Source: Candidatus Rokuibacteriota bacterium (GTDB lineage Bacteria; Methylomirabilota; Methylomirabilia; Rokubacteriales; CSP1-6). Taken from it: DNA of 64,000 nucleotides. The stretch spans positions 62,001 to 126,000 of the forward strand of contig QHRW01000106.1 of NCBI GenBank assembly GCA_003220265.1, read 5' to 3'. The notes beneath the pieces are model-generated. The model ran no database searches. It was not told the origin of the DNA and saw nothing but the letters and a program-made list of their open reading frames with translations. The position numbers and the translations under genes are program-made. Numbering within the stretch: the first letter of the stretch is position 1; each line of letters begins with the position of its first letter. Of the stretch, positions 50,452 through 58,506 are shown piece after piece.

Positions 50452-52368
50452 TCACTGGAAGAAGACGTGGCCCCAGTTCGAGCCGACCGTGAAGGCGAAG
50501 CGGTAGTCGGCGACGTTGACGCGCCACCCGCTGAGCAGATCCTCCCAGGCGCCGTTGGCCGCGAACGGCAGCGTCACGGGCTGAGCGTCGCCGGAGAAGT
50601 TCAGGACGATCATGAAGCGCTGGAGCGCGCCCTCGTCCCCGGCGCCCCAGCGATGGTAGACCACCAGGCCCCGCCCGACGTCCACGCCGTAGCCCTGGGG
50701 ATCGAGCTGCGTCTGCCACTCCTCCCAGCGATCCGGATAGACGTTGTCCGAGCGCAGACCCCCGTACTGCAGGCGAATGCGCGCCAGCGTCGAGAACAGG
50801 CGGAACACGGCTGAGCCGATGCTGTCGGCCTTGAAGTCCCAGCGCAGCGGCCGCGGCCGGATGCGGCGGGACGTCCCCTTGTCGTCCTCCATGATCCAGT
50901 AGTCCTCGGCGAACTCCTGGCCGTTGGGGATCATCGGCGCTCCCGGCGCGGTCATCAGCGCGATCGCGTAGGGCTGGACCCGGTACCACTCGAGCGCGCC
51001 GTCGCCGTTGCGGGCGCCCGCTTGCCAGGCCAGGTGCGAGTGGTCGTGATTGCTGAGATAGGTGGTGGCGACCTTGTCGGGCTCGAGCCCGCGGTGCGTG
51101 TCGAGCGCGCCGAGGATGCGCGGGTCGATCCGCCCGCTCCACAGGGCGTCGAACGTCCGCTGGTAGAGCTCGTTGTTCCAGTAGCTGGTGGCGCCGGTCC
51201 GGTTCGTGACGCCGGCGGCCGAGAGGTCCAGGTGCTCCAGCGTCAGCGAGAAGCGCGGATCGCCGACGTGAGCGCGGATGTCCTCGAGCAGGCGCGGCAA
51301 CCCGCGCGAGTCGAGCTTGCCCTGGTCGGAGACGACGAAGTTCGTGGTGTTGTCGAAGCGGACGCCGTCGATGCCGAAGGTGTCGATCCAGTAGAAGCAG
51401 ACGTCGCGGATGAACTCCTGCGTGCAGCCGTTGTGATAGTCGAGATCCAGCAGCCCGGGAAACGTGCCGCCGAACTGGCCGACGTAGGGGCTGTCCGCGT
51501 CGTCCTGGTACAGCCAGCGGTACGGAAAGCCGTTGGCGACGTCGCCCGACAGCCCCACGTCGCCCACGTGATTGAAGACACCGTCCATGATCACGTGGAG
51601 GCCGCGGCGATGGCAGTCGTCGACGAGCCGCTTGAGCCAGGACAGCTTCTCGGACGGCGCCCCCAGGGCGTTGGCGTAGCGGTACTCGACGGAGAAGTAC
51701 TGGTACGGGATGTAGCCCCAGCTGTAGCTCGCGCTCGGCCACGCCGTCCACGGCATGAACAGGATGGCGTTCACGCCGAGCTCGTGCTGGAGATAGTCGA
51801 GCTTGTCGCGAACGGCGTCGAGCGGGGCGCGGGCCTCGCGAAACTCGTCGGTGAAATCGTCCAGCATGAGCTCGTAGACGATCAGGTCGCGCAGATGCTT
51901 GCGGCCGCCGCTCACCGGGGTCACCGTGTTCTCGTCGGGCCGGCTGCCGCCGATGACGAAGCCCGAGTTCTGATGCTCGCGGCCGCCGTAGCGCGTGCAC
52001 GGATCGCCGACCTTGCGCAGCGTGCCGTCCTCGAAGCGCACGACGTACTTGTACTGGTAGAAGCCCTCGGGCAGCTCGACGTCGCTCCGATGCGACCACA
52101 CCCAGCCCTTGGCATGGGGCGCGCGCGTCAGCTCGGGACCGTGGTCGAAATCCCAGTCCGTCTGCCCGAGGTGATGCTGAAAGTCGCCGGCCACGCGAAC
52201 GGACGCGATCCGCGGGTCGCCGTAGCGCGGGCGCGCGGGATGGGGCTCGAACTGCTCGGGCGCGCGCGTGCGGTCCGGAATGAAGAGCTTGAACTCGACG
52301 CGGCCGTGCGCCGCGTCGTCGCCGACCTGCCAGGCCCCGAAACGCTCCGCCATGTACATTCCAGCCAT
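50452..52368 (-). CDS. GH13 alpha-amylase-family glycoside hydrolase
   Basis: This 638-residue protein has an N-terminal starch-binding-like beta domain (about residues 1-140, with VAGDFQHHLGQTDWDFD), then a (beta/alpha)8 barrel: MDGVFNHVG (region I), GVRFDNTT with nucleophile Asp339, TLEHLD with acid Glu378, and YLSNHDHSH with Asp442. A C-terminal beta domain follows (RFMIVLNFSGDAQPV). All catalytic residues are in place. GGAGGTG upstream supports the ATG at 52368. It is probably a cytoplasmic maltodextrin- or trehalose-type enzyme, as no signal peptide is seen. Confidence 0.93.
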   Translation of the reverse strand: MAGMYMAERFGAWQVGDDAAHGRVEFKLFIPDRTRAPEQFEPHPARPRYGDPRIASVRVAGDFQHHLGQTDWDFDHGPELTRAPHAKGWVWSHRSDVELPEGFYQYKYVVRFEDGTLRKVGDPCTRYGGREHQNSGFVIGGSRPDENTVTPVSGGRKHLRDLIVYELMLDDFTDEFREARAPLDAVRDKLDYLQHELGVNAILFMPWTAWPSASYSWGYIPYQYFSVEYRYANALGAPSEKLSWLKRLVDDCHRRGLHVIMDGVFNHVGDVGLSGDVANGFPYRWLYQDDADSPYVGQFGGTFPGLLDLDYHNGCTQEFIRDVCFYWIDTFGIDGVRFDNTTNFVVSDQGKLDSRGLPRLLEDIRAHVGDPRFSLTLEHLDLSAAGVTNRTGATSYWNNELYQRTFDALWSGRIDPRILGALDTHRGLEPDKVATTYLSNHDHSHLAWQAGARNGDGALEWYRVQPYAIALMTAPGAPMIPNGQEFAEDYWIMEDDKGTSRRIRPRPLRWDFKADSIGSAVFRLFSTLARIRLQYGGLRSDNVYPDRWEEWQTQLDPQGYGVDVGRGLVVYHRWGAGDEGALQRFMIVLNFSGDAQPVTLPFAANGAWEDLLSGWRVNVADYRFAFTVGSNWGHVFFQ

Positions 52369-52483
52369 CGTCGCACCTCCGTGTCGGACGCGATGAGCCC
52401 GTGGAGCACGTGAGGCCCGGAGTGTAACGCCGCCGCGCGCGCCGTTCGCGTCGGGGAATGCCCGACACGCATCGCGCCGGCGC

Positions 52484-53131
52484 TCAGATCGCGCTGGCCG
52501 CGATGTTGACCGTGAGGGCGAGGAGAGCGGCGTTGAAGACGAAGGAGACGACGCCGTGGGCGGCGGCGGTGCGGCGGATCTGCTTGCTGGTGATGCCGAC
52601 GTCGGAGACCTGGGAGGTCATCCCGATGACGAACGAGAAGTAGACGAAGTCCCAGTAATCGGGCTCCGCTTCGCCGCCCGGGAAGGCCATGCCGCCGCCG
52701 ACGTCCTCGTCGTAGAACTCGTGGGCGTAGTGCAGCGCGAAGATCGTGTGGATGAACGCCCACGACAACAGGATCGTCGCGGCGGCGAGCGCGACGTGGA
52801 TGGGCCGGCGGCCCGGCCCGGAGCCGAGCTCGGCGAAGATGGCCGCGAGGCTCGCCAGCGCCGCCGCCACCGTCAGCACGAGGATGGCCACCTGGCCCTC
52901 GTCCTCGAGGGCGGCCCGACGACGGATGCGGTCGACGTCGGCCCGCGCCATCACGTGGGCCACCAGCGTCAGGTAGAGTCCGACGGTGATGTCCCAGGCG
53001 ATCAGCAGCCGGGTCGTCGGACGCCAGAGACTGAAGGCCCCGAGGAGGATCGCGACGAGGGCGCCGATGCCGAGCGAGATGAACAGGCGGGGGCGCGCCT
53101 GAACGATGCGCACCGGCCACGGGCTCTTCAT
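52484..53131 (-). CDS. DUF1345 membrane protein
   Basis: This 215-residue membrane protein has about five helices and the DUF1345 signatures RLLIAWDITVGLYL, WAFIHTIFALHYAHEFY, and DFVYFSFVIGMTSQVSDVGI. The family is of unknown function. The ATG at 53131 overlaps the stop of the upstream gene (ATGA), so it is the last gene of the MoxR operon. Confidence 0.85.
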   Translation of the reverse strand: MKSPWPVRIVQARPRLFISLGIGALVAILLGAFSLWRPTTRLLIAWDITVGLYLTLVAHVMARADVDRIRRRAALEDEGQVAILVLTVAAALASLAAIFAELGSGPGRRPIHVALAAATILLSWAFIHTIFALHYAHEFYDEDVGGGMAFPGGEAEPDYWDFVYFSFVIGMTSQVSDVGITSKQIRRTAAAHGVVSFVFNAALLALTVNIAASAI

Positions 53132-53646
53132 CGGCCGGCGCGAGACGACGTGACCAGCGCGATGACGCCGGCCATCGTGAGGACGGCCCCGAGCGTGGCG
53201 GCCACGACGACCAGGGGAAGCGTCACGCCCTCGAGCGTCACGGCGAGCGCCGTGCCGGCGCCCGCCAGCGCGGCCGCCGCGAGCACCCCGATGGCGACGA
53301 CGAGCAGCCACTGACGGACCTGCACGGCGATCACCGACGGCCCGAGGGCGGCGCCGTCCACCCGGCCGGCGAAGTGGACGAGCGCCAGCAGGAGCACGAG
53401 CGCCGCGCCGAGCGTGATCGCCCCCACCGGATCGGGCGCCGGCCGCACGATGGCCAGCGCGAGCGCGTACGCGACCAGCGCCAGCGAAGCGGCCGCGGTC
53501 ACGAGCGGCACGGCGAGGATGAGCGCGCCCGCGCTGCCGATCACCAGCGCCGCCGCCGCGAGCCACGTCACGGGCGCGGCGGGCAGGACCGCCAGCGGAA
53601 AGGCGACGAGGATCCCCACCAGCGCCACCGCGGCCAGGCGCATCAT
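53128..53646 (-). CDS. Hydrophobic membrane protein of MoxR operon
   Basis: This 172-residue protein is almost entirely hydrophobic, with five or six helices (LAAVALVGILVAFPLAVLPA; LVTAAASLALVAYALALAIV; WLLVVAIGVLAAAALAGAG). No family is recognised. It is flanked by ATGA overlaps on both sides, between DUF58 and DUF1345 genes. It may be a structural membrane partner of the DUF58 protein. Confidence 0.75.
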   Translation of the reverse strand: MMRLAAVALVGILVAFPLAVLPAAPVTWLAAAALVIGSAGALILAVPLVTAAASLALVAYALALAIVRPAPDPVGAITLGAALVLLLALVHFAGRVDGAALGPSVIAVQVRQWLLVVAIGVLAAAALAGAGTALAVTLEGVTLPLVVVAATLGAVLTMAGVIALVTSSRAGR

Positions 53647-54917
53647 CCGGCGAGCACGCGGCGCAGCCGCGGCCGGCGCAAGCCCGCCAGCGCCGTGTCG
53701 AGCGAGTCCACGCCGTTCCACTCGACGATCGTCAAGCCACGGCGGCGAAGGTCGTCGTGCACCGCGCGGCGCTCCAGGGCCCACAGCCGCGCCGCGAGGT
53801 CGGTCACGCGGCTCCGGCGCACGGCCGCCCGCGCCGAGCCCACGGGTGAGACCGCGATGACGACGAGGTCGAAGCCGCGCGCGGCGAGATCGGTCGCGGC
53901 GCGCACGAAGCGCGCGTCCAGCAGCGGGCTCAGGGCCACGACCAGGGCCTGCGGCGGCAGGATGCGCGGCGGGATGAGGTCCACGTCGCGGCTCACGTAC
54001 GTGAAGACGACGGAGGCGTCGAGCAGCGTGTCGGCCAGGCGCTGGAACTGCGCGCGGCCCGAGCCCGGCTTCACCGACCGGAGATGACCACCGTACTCGA
54101 TGAGGCCGACCCGGTCCTTTCGCGCCAGGTACGCGGCGGCGAGCGCGATGGCGCCCCGCGCGGCGGCATCGACGACCGTCCCGCCGGCAGGACCCACGTC
54201 GGATAGCGTGTCGAGCATGAGGACGACGTCGGCGTTGCGCTCCCGCGCGTGCTGCGTCACGTGCAGCGTCCCCAGCCGCAGCGTCGCGCGCCAGTTCACG
54301 TGGCGGACGTGGTCGCCGGGGACGAAGGGCCGGATGTCGCCGGGCTCGATCCCCTCCCCCTGCGCAGACGACACGTAGTTGCCGACGTAGGTCTGCGTGC
54401 GGAGTGGACGCGGCAGATGCCGCAACGACGCCAGGTGCGGATAGACGGCGACGGCGTGCGGCGCGCGATATCGCGTCTCGGCGACGGCCAGACCGAGCGA
54501 TCCCCACAGCCGGACGTGGGGGCCGCCGAAACGCACGCGCTGGCGACCGGCGCAACGCAGCGCGAATTGCCAGCGTACCTCCTCGCCCGCGGCCAGCGCG
54601 AAGAAGGCATGGTTGCGGCCTCGCTCGAGCTGGACGCCCGGCGGCAGCGGCTCCAGCAGCTCCACGAGCGCCGTCGCATCGGCGCGGAGCGTGACTGTCA
54701 CGCTCACCGGCTCGTCCTCGACGACGCGGTCGGCGGACACCTCGTGGCTGAGCCGCACGGTGGGCGGTGCCGCGGCGCGCCGGCCGGCCACGACGGCGAC
54801 GACGAGCGGGACGGCCACGAGCACCAGCTCGGCGCGGCCGGTAAGCACGCCCAGGAAGAGCGTCCACCCGACGACGGTGAGGAACGAGAGGTTGAACGCC
54901 GTCGGCCGCCAGCTCAC
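53643..54917 (-). CDS. DUF58 domain protein
   Basis: This 424-residue protein has two N-terminal helices (LSFLTVVGWTLFLGVLTG, LVLVAVPLVVAVVAG), a beta-sandwich region and the C-terminal DUF58/vWA-like domain with EGIEPGDIRPFVPGDHVRHV and NWRATLRLGTLHVTQHARER. DUF58 proteins are encoded with MoxR ATPases and are thought to assist in assembly of secreted or membrane proteins. The GTG start overlaps the moxR stop (GTGA). Confidence 0.92.
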   Translation of the reverse strand: MSWRPTAFNLSFLTVVGWTLFLGVLTGRAELVLVAVPLVVAVVAGRRAAAPPTVRLSHEVSADRVVEDEPVSVTVTLRADATALVELLEPLPPGVQLERGRNHAFFALAAGEEVRWQFALRCAGRQRVRFGGPHVRLWGSLGLAVAETRYRAPHAVAVYPHLASLRHLPRPLRTQTYVGNYVSSAQGEGIEPGDIRPFVPGDHVRHVNWRATLRLGTLHVTQHARERNADVVLMLDTLSDVGPAGGTVVDAAARGAIALAAAYLARKDRVGLIEYGGHLRSVKPGSGRAQFQRLADTLLDASVVFTYVSRDVDLIPPRILPPQALVVALSPLLDARFVRAATDLAARGFDLVVIAVSPVGSARAAVRRSRVTDLAARLWALERRAVHDDLRRRGLTIVEWNGVDSLDTALAGLRRPRLRRVLAG

Positions 54918-55870
54918 GACGGCTCCGCCGCCGGCGCCGGCACTTGCAGGAGCAGGCTCTCGACGACCTGGGCCGGCGTGGTTCTCGACACCCACAGCTC
55001 CGGTCGCAGCACCATGCGATGGGCGAGCGCGACCACCGCCACCGCCTTGACGTCGTCGGGCAGGACGAACTCGCGGCCCCGAATGGCCGCCTCCGCCCGC
55101 GCGAGCTTCAGCACGGCGAGGCTGCCGCGCGGCGAGGCGCCGAGGGCCACGCGCGAGTCGCTGCGCGTGGCCTGGGCCAGGGCCACGATGTACTGCTCGA
55201 GCGCGTCGCTCACGAACACGTCCTCGAGCGCCTGCTGCATGGCGAGCAGCTCGGCGCGCGTCACGAGCACAGGCACCGCGACCTCGTCGGTGCGCCGCTC
55301 GCGACGGATGCGCAGGATCGCGCGCTCGGCGTCCGCCTGCGGGTAGCCGACGGCGACGCGCAGCAGGAAGCGGTCGAGCTGCGCCTCCGGCAGCGGATAC
55401 GTCCCCTCCAGCTCGATCGGGTTCTGCGTGGCGATCACCAGAAAGGGCTGGGCCAGCGGAAACGACTGGCCCTCGACGGTCACCTGCGATTCCTGCATGG
55501 CCTCGAGCAGGGCCGCCTGGGTCTTGGGCGTGGCGCGATTGATCTCGTCGGCGAGCAGCAGATTGGTGAAGACTGGTCCCGGCCGGAACTCGAACCGGCC
55601 CTCGCGCTGATCGTAGAGGAAGCTGCCGGTGATGTCGCTCGGCAGCAGGTCGGGCGTGAACTGGATGCGCCGGAAGCCGAGGTCGAGCGCCTGGGCCAGC
55701 AGCCGCGCGATGAGGGTCTTGGCGAGGCCGGGATAGTCTTCGATCAGCACGTGGCCGTTGGCGAGGAGGCCGGCGAGGATCCGCTCGAGGACCTCGTCCT
55801 TACCCACCACGATGCGGCCGAGCGCCAGCACGACCTCGCGCACCCGCTCGGCCACGGCGGCGATCTTCAC
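54914..55870 (-). CDS. MoxR-family AAA+ ATPase
   Basis: This 318-residue AAA+ protein has VLIEDYPGLAKTLIARLLAQ (a variant Walker A), LLADEINRATPKTQAALLEA (Walker B), TQNPIELEGTYPLPEAQLDR and the arginine region DRFLLRVAVGYP. MoxR ATPases act as chaperones for vWA-type partners; the DUF58 protein is the likely partner here. The GTG start overlaps the stop of the small membrane gene upstream. Confidence 0.95.
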   Translation of the reverse strand: MKIAAVAERVREVVLALGRIVVGKDEVLERILAGLLANGHVLIEDYPGLAKTLIARLLAQALDLGFRRIQFTPDLLPSDITGSFLYDQREGRFEFRPGPVFTNLLLADEINRATPKTQAALLEAMQESQVTVEGQSFPLAQPFLVIATQNPIELEGTYPLPEAQLDRFLLRVAVGYPQADAERAILRIRRERRTDEVAVPVLVTRAELLAMQQALEDVFVSDALEQYIVALAQATRSDSRVALGASPRGSLAVLKLARAEAAIRGREFVLPDDVKAVAVVALAHRMVLRPELWVSRTTPAQVVESLLLQVPAPAAEPS

Positions 55871-56316
55871 GGCTGCCTCTCGATGTCCGCGATCACCCCG
55901 CGCAGGCCGGCCAGGCTCGGGCCGCGCCCGTGGCGGAGCGGCGGGCGCGCCAGCGGCCGGGAAGAGAGCGCTTGCAGCCGCGGCCACAGCGCCTGCTCGA
56001 AATAGCGGCGACTGCGGAGCGCGCTGCGCAGGTCACCGGCCAGGTCCTGGAAGTGGTGCGGCACGCCGGGCTCGGGCGCCTGACGGGCGCGCGCCGCGTC
56101 GAGCGCCGAGGCGCCGGCCGCCGCGAGTCCGCTCGTGAGCGCCTCGCGGAGCTGCAGGAGCGTGACGCCGAGGACGAGCGCGGCGGCCAGCCGCGCGACG
56201 AGCGCGCGCCACGCGGGCTCCACCCAGACGTACACGGGCACCGTCGCCAGGAGCACGATGCCGCCCAGCACGGCGCAGCGAGCGGCGATCAGCGCGAGCG
56301 AACGGTCAGCGAGCAC
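55867..56316 (-). CDS. Small membrane protein of MoxR operon
   Basis: This 149-residue protein has two N-terminal helices (CAVLGGIVLLATVPVYVWV; LAAALVLGVTLLQLREALTS) followed by a soluble helical tail (HHFQDLAGDLRSALRSRRYF). No family is recognised. It overlaps the DUF4129-type gene by 11 bp and the moxR start by 4 bp. Confidence 0.75.
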   Translation of the reverse strand: MLADRSLALIAARCAVLGGIVLLATVPVYVWVEPAWRALVARLAAALVLGVTLLQLREALTSGLAAAGASALDAARARQAPEPGVPHHFQDLAGDLRSALRSRRYFEQALWPRLQALSSRPLARPPLRHGRGPSLAGLRGVIADIERQP

Positions 56317-57196
56317 GCGCCGCGTCGTCCTCGAGCGCCGCCGTGATCTCGTCGAGGCACTCGCAGGCGGTCACGCGCGCCTCGGCGCCCAGCGGTCGCT
56401 CGCTGAACCGCGCGAGCTCGAAGAGCGCGGTCAGCCGGCGCGCGGGCGAGGCCGGAATCGGCAGCCGGCCCAGCGTCGCGCGCACGAACTCGGCGGGCGT
56501 CTGCCACGGCGCCCGCGGGGCGCGCGCGGCGGCCAGCGCGTGCTCGAAACGGCCCCAGGCGTGGATGATCGCCCGGCGCGGATCCGGCTCGGCCCGCGGA
56601 TCGCCGAGCGCCGCGGCGGCGCGCGCGGACCGCGGCCCGGCCTCGGCGGCGGCGCGCGCGGCCCACCATTTTTCCAGCCGCTCGGCCAGCGTGATCAGGA
56701 GCAGCAGCGCGAAGAGCGCGAGGGCGAAGAGCAGCACGAGCAGCGCGATCGTGGCGTCGAAGAACGGCACCGAGGTCGGCGGCTTCCGCACGAGCGCGAG
56801 GAGATCGAGCAGCCCGGCGATCGCCGTGAAGGCCCGCTCGATGGGATGGACCTCCTCGCGGGCCCAGCGGGTCCAGACGACGTACCACGCGGCCCCCATC
56901 AAGAGGGCGAACGGCAGCACCGAGAGCAGCGCCGTCCAGACCGAGCGCGGCTGGTACGCGCGGGCCGGCCAGGGGCTGTCCTCGACGGGGCCTCGAGGAC
57001 GGCGCAGCGCCAGCACGAAGAGGATGACCGAGAGGCCGAGCAGCGCGAGGACGACCGTTTGCACGGCGCTCGACAGTCGCACCGCCACCGTCGCGCCGGG
57101 GTCTCCCGCAGGCGGGGGCATCGGCCCGATCGTGGCGGCCAGAGTGAGGAGCAGACCGCTGACGATGACCGCGCTCGCGCCCCACCGTTTTCCCAC
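56306..57196 (-). CDS. DUF4129-type membrane protein
   Basis: This 296-residue protein has four hydrophobic segments and a soluble C-terminal DUF4129 domain (AIIHAWGRFEHALAAARAPR, TPAEFVRATLGRL, LTALFELARFSERPLG). It is the first gene of the MoxR/DUF58 operon. In related operons DUF4129 is fused to a transglutaminase-like protein; no transglutaminase is present here. The GTG start at 57196 has no strong ribosome site. Confidence 0.85.
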   Translation of the reverse strand: MGKRWGASAVIVSGLLLTLAATIGPMPPPAGDPGATVAVRLSSAVQTVVLALLGLSVILFVLALRRPRGPVEDSPWPARAYQPRSVWTALLSVLPFALLMGAAWYVVWTRWAREEVHPIERAFTAIAGLLDLLALVRKPPTSVPFFDATIALLVLLFALALFALLLLITLAERLEKWWAARAAAEAGPRSARAAAALGDPRAEPDPRRAIIHAWGRFEHALAAARAPRAPWQTPAEFVRATLGRLPIPASPARRLTALFELARFSERPLGAEARVTACECLDEITAALEDDAARAR

Positions 57197-57254
57197 GCGT
57201 GGAAGCTAGCGCCGCGTCAGGCGCTGCGCAAGGCCGGAGGTGGCGGTCCTCCGA

Positions 57255-57695
57255 TCAGTACCGCCCGGCCAGGCGCGCCACCGCCTCGCACAGCGTCTCG
57301 ATGCCCACGGGCTTGCTGAGCTGGGCGTCGAAGCCGGCTGCCACGGCGCGCGCGCGCGGATGCCGGCGGCCGTCGCCCGTGAGCGCCAGCGCCCGCGGAT
57401 GTCGCCGGCCGCTCGCCTCGCGGAAGTTGCGGACGGCGTTGATGAGCCAGTAGCCGTCCTGGCCGGGCATCATGATGTCGGTCACGAGGACGTCGGGGAC
57501 GTCGCGCTCGACGACCGCGAGCGCCGCCCGCGCGGACGCCGCCACGCTCACGTGCGCGCCGGCCAGCTCGAGCACGTCGCGAAACAGCTCGCGCGGATCG
57601 TCCTCGTCGTCGACGACGAGCACGTGCAGACCCTCGAGGACGCGTCTTCGACCACTACTCCTGACTTCGGCTGCGGTGGAATGTGGGCAGGCCAT
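57255..57695 (-). CDS. Single-domain response regulator under c-di-GMP riboswitch
   Basis: This 146-residue receiver has an acidic pocket in VLVVDDEDDPREL, phospho-acceptor VLVTDIMMPGQDGYW, Thr in ALALTGDG and Lys in AQLSKPVG. It has no output domain, so it would signal through protein contact, like CheY or Spo0F-type proteins. The start at 57695 lies behind AGGAGG. A c-di-GMP-I riboswitch occupies its 5' leader, so its expression should follow c-di-GMP. Confidence 0.92.
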   Translation of the reverse strand: MACPHSTAAEVRSSGRRRVLEGLHVLVVDDEDDPRELFRDVLELAGAHVSVAASARAALAVVERDVPDVLVTDIMMPGQDGYWLINAVRNFREASGRRHPRALALTGDGRRHPRARAVAAGFDAQLSKPVGIETLCEAVARLAGRY

Positions 57696-57747
57696 GGGCC
57701 GCCTCCTTCGTCTGGCTCCCTCCGGAGGGCCCGCCCTCGTGGCTGCC

Positions 57748-57840
57748 CTCTTCTTCGGTAACCCGGCTATCAGGGCGACAGGCCCTGACCCGTGGCTTTG
57801 CGTCCCAGCCTCACGACTGGTTTGCCTTTGTCGGAAGAGT
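57748..57840 (-). ncRNA. Cyclic di-GMP-I (GEMM-I) riboswitch
   Basis: Read on the minus strand, the leader shows the GEMM-I core in order: AAAGGCAAACC, a stem with a GTGA (GNRA) tetraloop, GGGACGCAAAGCC, a TCAGGGC/GCCCTGA stem and GGGTTACCG, closed by a CTCTTC/GAAGAG P1 stem. The G before CAAACC corresponds to G20 of the Vc2 aptamer, which favours c-di-GMP over cGAMP. The 3' side leads 53 nt later to the receiver ATG. CCCTCC at 57724-57729 (minus strand) can pair with the adjacent GGAGGG or with the ribosome site, which suggests translational control. I see no gene in the rest of the spacer, 57841-58093. Confidence 0.93.
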
Positions 57841-58093
57841 CCGCAGCCCTGTAGAGCAAGGCCCGGGCCACGTCGAAATCGCCGTGCCGCCACGCACTTG
57901 CGGCGCCGGGCGCACGGCGCGCTGGCCGTTTCGTATCCGGACAACCTGTCTCGCGATGGCCCAAAAGTGGCCGTCGAGTCGCGGAGGACGCGGGGCGGTG
58001 CTGCGAACTCGCCGAGTTAGCCCTCGTGGACTCTGGCGCGGCCCTTGCTGCCAATCTCCGCCGCAAGATCAACGTCGAGATTGGAGCGTCGTG

Positions 58094-58498
58094 ATGCCTG
58101 AACGTCGTCGTTGGCCACGCAAAGAGGTTGCCTGGTCCGTCGCGATGTCCATCGACGGCGGTCCCACGATCAATGCCCGGGCGGTGGACGCGAGCCGGTA
58201 TGGGTTGAGACTGGCGTTCCAGGATCCGGCCGACCTGAGCGCGATCCAGAACGGCGCGCGCTGCCAGGTCGAGGTGCACCTGTCAGGCGGCGAGGCGCGC
58301 TTCGTGCGTGTCTGTGAAGTGCGGTACCTCGGACAGAACGGTGTCGGGCTGGTGTTTGCCGTGCCGCTGCCCACGGCCCTGGTTCCGGCCGCCACGCCCG
58401 AGACGCCGAGCGCGGACGCCACGAAGCCGAAGGGCCGCCGTGCCAGCTCGCTGATGTCGATGCTCCGCTCGGTCGCCCTCGCCCCGCTTCAGCACTGA
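58094..58498 (+). CDS. PilZ domain protein
   Basis: This 134-residue protein has one PilZ domain with intact RRWPR (RxxxR) and DASRYG (D/NxSxxG) c-di-GMP motifs, then a flexible tail (ATPETPSADATKPKGRRAS). GGAG upstream supports the ATG. It is divergent from the riboswitch-controlled receiver gene, so one short region holds both a c-di-GMP RNA sensor and a c-di-GMP protein sensor. Confidence 0.9.
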   Translation: MPERRRWPRKEVAWSVAMSIDGGPTINARAVDASRYGLRLAFQDPADLSAIQNGARCQVEVHLSGGEARFVRVCEVRYLGQNGVGLVFAVPLPTALVPAATPETPSADATKPKGRRASSLMSMLRSVALAPLQH

Positions 58499-58506
58499 CG
58501 CGGTCG

